Both the position numbers and the translations under genes were made by a program. From Vombatus ursinus (Eukaryota; Chordata; Mammalia; Diprotodontia; Vombatidae), in contig NW_020954610.1 of NCBI RefSeq assembly GCF_900497805.2, forward strand, positions 35,494,835 through 35,558,834: DNA of 64,000 nucleotides, written 5' to 3'. Numbering within the stretch: the first letter of the stretch is position 1; every line of letters begins with the position of its first letter. Under the pieces are notes generated by a model. That model made no database searches, was not told the origin of the DNA, and saw only the letters and a list, made by a program, of their open reading frames with translations. Shown here in pieces: positions 51,601 to 57,600 of the stretch.

Positions 51601-54600
51601 TAGGTAGTAACTGTCATTTTTATAATAATGCCTTAGCTAATACATGAGCAACAAATATTTCTCCAATTATTTAGATGTTATTATTTTGCAAAAAGTATTT
51701 TGTAATAATGTTCATATGGTTCCTGGGTATGTCTTGGCAGGTAGACTTCTAAGTATTTTGTAATGTGTGCAGTTATTTTAAATGGAATTAATCTTTGTCA
51801 ATGGGGCTCTGTTGGTAATACATGGAAATGTTGATGGGTTTATTTTATATCCTACAACTTTGCCAAGTTTAATTGTTTTGACTACATTGTTAGTTGATAT
51901 TCTATATATAACAATTTATCACCTGCAAAAAAAGTGAGTTTTGTTTCCCCCATTGCCTATTCTGGTATCTTCTATTTTTTTCCCCCTTTCTTATTGTTAC
52001 AACTAGCATTCCTAGTATATTTAGTAATAATGGTGATAATGGACATACTTGCTTCACCTCTGAAAACATATTTTTCAACTCAGTCATGTTGTGAAAGAAA
52101 ACACAGCTGCACAAAAACCTGAAGCTTGGAACGTGTCCCTCCCCACTTCCCCATTCCACCCCAGAAGCAGAGCCCAACTTAAAAATAAAGTTAAAAGTCA
52201 AAAGGTTAGAAAAATGAATAAACAAAAAAAGAAGCTCACCACAGGAAGTTACTATGGTGACAGGGAAGATCAAACTCAGAAGACAAGAAAGTCAAAACTA
52301 CTACATCCAAAGCCTCAACGAAAAAAACAGATCGGTCTCAGACCCAAAAAGAATTTCTGGAAGAACTCCCAACTTTTTTTTTCAAATCAAATAAGAGAGG
52401 CAGAAGAAAAATTGGGAAAAGAAATGAGAGTGACACAGGAAAATCATGAAAAAAGTCAACAGCTTGGTAAAGGAGGCACAAAAAAATGCTGAAGAAAATA
52501 ACACCTTAAAAAACAGAATAGGCCAAATGGTAAAAGAGACACAAAAATTTGCTGAAGAGAAGAACTTAAAAAGAATCGGTCACATGGGAAAAGAGGAAAA
52601 AAATTACTAAAGAAAAGAACTCCTTAAAAAGTAGAATCGGCTAAATGGAAAAAGAGGTACAAAAGGTATCCTAGGTTTTATTTAAAAATTTTTTTCATCA
52701 ATATCCATTAGTGAAATTGATCTATAACTTTCTTTCTGTTTTCACTCCTTGTGGTTTAGGTTTCAAGAGAATTCTTCAGTCTTCCAAAGTTCATTTTCTT
52801 TACAATATTATGGTTATTGTATAAACTATTCTGGTTCTGCTCACTTCATTTTGCATCAATTCACACAAGTCTTCCCAGGTTTTTTGGATACTATGCCCAT
52901 CATATTCCTATACCATAACTTCTTTAGTCATTCCCAACTTGATAGGCAACCCCTCATTTTCCAATTCTTTGACACCACAAAAAAAGCTGTTCTAAATGTT
53001 TTTAAACATGAGTCATTTTATTCTTTCTTTCATCTCTTTTGGGTATAGACCCAGCAGTAGTATTTACAGGCCAAAGGGTATGCAAAGTTTAATAGCTTTT
53101 TGGAAAAAATTCTAAATTACTTTCCAGAATAGTTGGGTCAGTTCACAGTTCAGCAACTGTTTCTGCAACTTATAGTGTCCCAGTATTGCCCAGGATCCTG
53201 AGAGGATAAGTCAGCTGCCCGGAGTCACATCAATGGCATTTGTCACAGGTGGGATGTGGACTCTAAGTTCTCCTGAATCAGGCATCAGCTCTCTATTCAC
53301 TCTGCTATCCTATAACTGTTGTTAACAATAATAACTCACATTTCTACAGTGTTGTACCATTTGAAAAGCATGTTCCTGACAATCTTGTGAGGTAGAGATT
53401 GGAACTGCCCTGTGATATCATTTGTGTAGATAACCCCTAGGGAACCTCTCTACCAACACAGCTCAACACCTTTTCTTCAATTTTTCAAGTACTCATAACT
53501 GCGGACATCAGGAAAGGCCTCAGGTAGCATGTGGCACCTGCTTTGAAGGAAGGTTGTGATTCTCAGAGTTGGGAATAGAGATGAAATGCCTTCTAGATAT
53601 ATTATAGGTGCAAAGTCAGGAAATAGAATGTTGCGTAAAGAGGAAAAGATACAGGACAGTTTGGAAAATAGTGTGTGAAGCAGACTGATAAAAATAAGAA
53701 TGGAAATATAGGTGGACATCAGTTTGTATGAGATTTTAAATGTCAGGCTTACAATTTTGGATTTTATCCTAGGGTCATTAGAAAGGCATTGAAGATTTTT
53801 TTTTTTAGGGGTCATGGCGTGATATGTCAGATTCATGTTTAAGAGAGATCAATTTGGCAGCTGTGTGCAGGATGGATAGGAGTGAATCAGCAACCGGAAC
53901 AATTGCTTATAGTCACAAAATTGGTAAGTGGCAGAGATTGGACTTCTGCCTTTAGAGGAAAGGACTTTTTTCAAAAGCTGCAGTATGCTAGTGGAAGGAG
54001 AACATTTTTTTCCCCTTTAAAGACAGAACAATGGATAATATTTTATAAGATACTTCATCTTTTCAAAACACTAGTTTTGTATTCTCATGTTTTTTTTTTC
54101 TGGTTTGTTTCTGTGTGACCTGAGCCTCGTGTCTGAGAGAAATTGTTTCTTTTTCCCTTCCTCTTTTTTTATTCAGAGATATTTCCATATAGGGTGTCAT
54201 ACCATAACCAGCCAGTGCTCTGTTCAAAGGAATGTAAATTTTGATGACCAAAACTGGGCATTTAGGGTTTATGAGCTAGATTTCTTAAGAACCATGCCTT
54301 AAAACCAAATCACTCCGGCTCTCATTGACTGGCCAACTGTAGGTCCCAGGCCAAGTCCCACTTGGTCATTGTTTGGGCCCTGACTGGCTCAGAGTGGATG
54401 TAAATAGCAATTGTTTCTCTTTCCACCAGCAACCCTGAAGGTCTTCCCCTTTCAGATTTTTGTTTTTTAATTGGTAAAGGAGGCCATTCTCTGCCTCATT
54501 TCTTACCCAGCCTCAATCACTAAATAGGTGTTGCCTCAGTCAAACTGAGACCTGTTCTTTAAATGTTTGGTAGAATTTGCCTGAAAATTCATACGGTGCT

Positions 54601-57600
54601 CTGTGTGTGTGTGTGTTTTTTCCCTTAGGGAGCTCATTTGATGGCATATTCAATTTCTCTTTCTAAAATAGGGTTAATTGAGTATTCTATTTTCTTTTCT
54701 GTTAATCTGGGCAATTTATATTTTTGTAAATATTCCTCCATTAGATTGTTAATTTTGTTGGCATATAGATGGGCAAAATAGCTCCTAATTGCTTTAATTT
54801 CATCTTCTTTGGTTGTGCAAATCACTCTTTTCATTTCTGACACTGGTAATTTGATTCTGTTCTTTTTTCAGTAACCAATGGTTTTGGAAAGGAAAATGGA
54901 CAATCATTCAAGTATCTTTGTCAGGAAAACCCAAAATGGGGTCATAAAGAGCTGGATGTGACTGAAACAACTGAACAACCACTACTAATGGCTTATTTTA
55001 TTGTTTTGTTCATAAAACCATCTTCTAATTTTAAAGTTCAATGGTTTTTTTGAGTTTCGATTTTATTCATTTCTCCTCTGATTTTGAGAATTTCTTTTTT
55101 GGTGTTTAATTTGGGATTTTTACTTTGTTCTTTTTCTAGTTTTTTTTTTTTCCTTTAGTTGCATACCCAATTACTTGATGTTTTCTCTATTTTACTGATG
55201 TAAGCATTTAGAGATACACATTTCCCCCAAGTACTGCTTTGACTACATTCATCAAATCTTGGTATACTGTTTCACTGTTATCATTATTTTTAAAGAAATA
55301 ATTGATTTTTTAATGATTTCTTCTTTGACTCACTCATTATTTGAGATTAATTTCCTATTAATTTTTAATCCATGCTTCAACACCCCTTATTGAATATAAT
55401 TTTTACATTGCACATTTGTGAGGGTTTCATGCCTCAATACATGATCAATTTTTGTGAAGGTGCCATGCCCAGATGAGAAAAAGGGAGGCAGCAATCAATC
55501 AAAAGGGGAACAAGGTAAAAATTTCCATTCAATTTTCTCCAGAGGTCTGTCATATCTAACTTTTCTAAAACTCTGTTCATCTCTTTATAACTTCTTTCTT
55601 ATGTAATGTTTAGATTTCTCTAGGTGTGAGAGGGGTAAATTGAAGTCTCCCACTAGTATAGTTTTATTGTCTATTTTCTCATGAAACTCATTTACCTTTT
55701 CCTTTAAGAGCCTGGATGCTATGCCATTTGGTGCATATATGTTTAGTGCCAAAGGATATAAAAATGCAGTTACCAGACAAAGTAATCAAAGCTATCTATA
55801 CACATATAAAAAATGCTCTAAATGACTACTGATTACAAAAAGGTAAATTAAAATAACTCCGACCCACCACCCCATACCTCTCAGATTGGCTAACGTGAGA
55901 GAAAAGGAAAATGACAAATATTGGAGGGAATGTGGGAATATTGAGACACTAATGCACTGTTGATGAAGTTGTATACTGATTTGACCATTCTATAGCGCAA
56001 TTTGGAACTATGACAAATAGTCATAAAACCATGCATACCCTGTGACCAAGCAATACCACTTCTAGGTATCTAGGCCTGTATCTCAAAGAGATCAAAAACA
56101 AAAAGGAAAAGGGCATGTACGTACAAAAACAGTTATAGCAGTTCTTTTACTGGTGGCAAAGGATAGGAAATTGATCAATTGGGGAATGGCTAAACAAGTT
56201 GTTGCATATGATTGTGATGCAATACTATCGCGCTGTAAGAACCAAAAAGCACGATGCTCTCAGAAAAACCTGGAAAGACTTACATGAAATGATGCTAAGT
56301 GAAATGAGCAAAACCAGGAAAACAATGTATAATGTAACCTTAAGATGATCAACTGTGAATGACTTAGCTATTCTCAGCAATACAATGATCCAACACAATT
56401 TCTAAGGACTTATGATGAAAAATGCTATCCATCTCCAGCGAAAGATTGAAACATACTCTACTTTCTTCATTTTTCTTTTTTTGGTTTTTTCTTTTACAAC
56501 ATGACGAATACGAAAATGTTTTGCATGACTGCATATGTATAACCTAGATAAAATTGCCTCAATCAGGTAGCCCAGGAGGGAGGGAAGAAGAAAATTTGGA
56601 ACTCAAAAATTTTTAAAATTAAATGTTAAAAACTGTTTTTACATGTAATGGGGAGGAATAAATATTAAATTTAGTTTTAAAAAGAAAAAAAATAGAAAAC
56701 ATAGAAGAAAATGCCAAAATGGGAGAAGCAAAGTCCCAAAGATAGTCATTTAACTATAGATGGAAAGAAACCTGGGGAGCAAGACAGAGGACATTGCAGA
56801 TCATACTGATGTATTGAAAAGGGGAGAAGTTAAGATGCTAAAGAAACCTCAAGAGTACATTTTTATTTCTCTGTGTACATGTGCACTGGACACGTGGCCA
56901 CATAGCATAGCGACCCATGAAACAAAAATATAAAACGGTCATTGACTGAAGACCAGCAGTTATAAGATTAATTTCCTTTCCCATCTGCAGTGACAGTGAC
57001 AGAAAAGGGGGCAGAAGATGTTAAGAATAAGAATATTTTGTAGGCAATCTGTAAACAGTAACTTAAAAAGCTGGTATCTTAAATTCTAGATTCTTATCCA
57101 ATGACAAAAGAAACAATATACTGAAAGAACTTAAAGGCAAAAGGGAAGTTGTAACTACATAGAAAAATGGCTCCCAGGTTCTTATTGGATAGGCAAATAA
57201 AGGAGCAAAAAGAGTTATTGTCACTACACATCCACAGGCAGATAAACCTGTTTTAATTTTGGTAGCCAAAAATTAGAAACAAATTAGTCCAACAAGTAGG
57301 CAATGATTAAATAAATTATAATCTATTATTGATACATGAAAAAATGGCAAATATTAATACAAGATAACATGGAATATAAAATAAAATAATAGAATGAAGA
57401 AAGAAAAATCAAAATATAGATATGATTACACCTAAAGAAATAATAACAACAAAATTTCATAATGTACAAGAGAAAAACAGCAATAAGTCATTATTTTGTT
57501 AAAGTTCACATGTTCTTTTAAAACCCTGGTAGCTTATGGTTTTATGTGTTAATTTTTAAATGTTGGTTTCTTTCAATTTTTTTTCTTATTGATAGTACTA

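Noticed and set aside
52091-52492. 133-codon plus-strand open frame as a host gene
   Set aside because: Its second half ([20 protein letters not shown]) is the L1 ORF1 coiled coil, also present at 35.1 kb.
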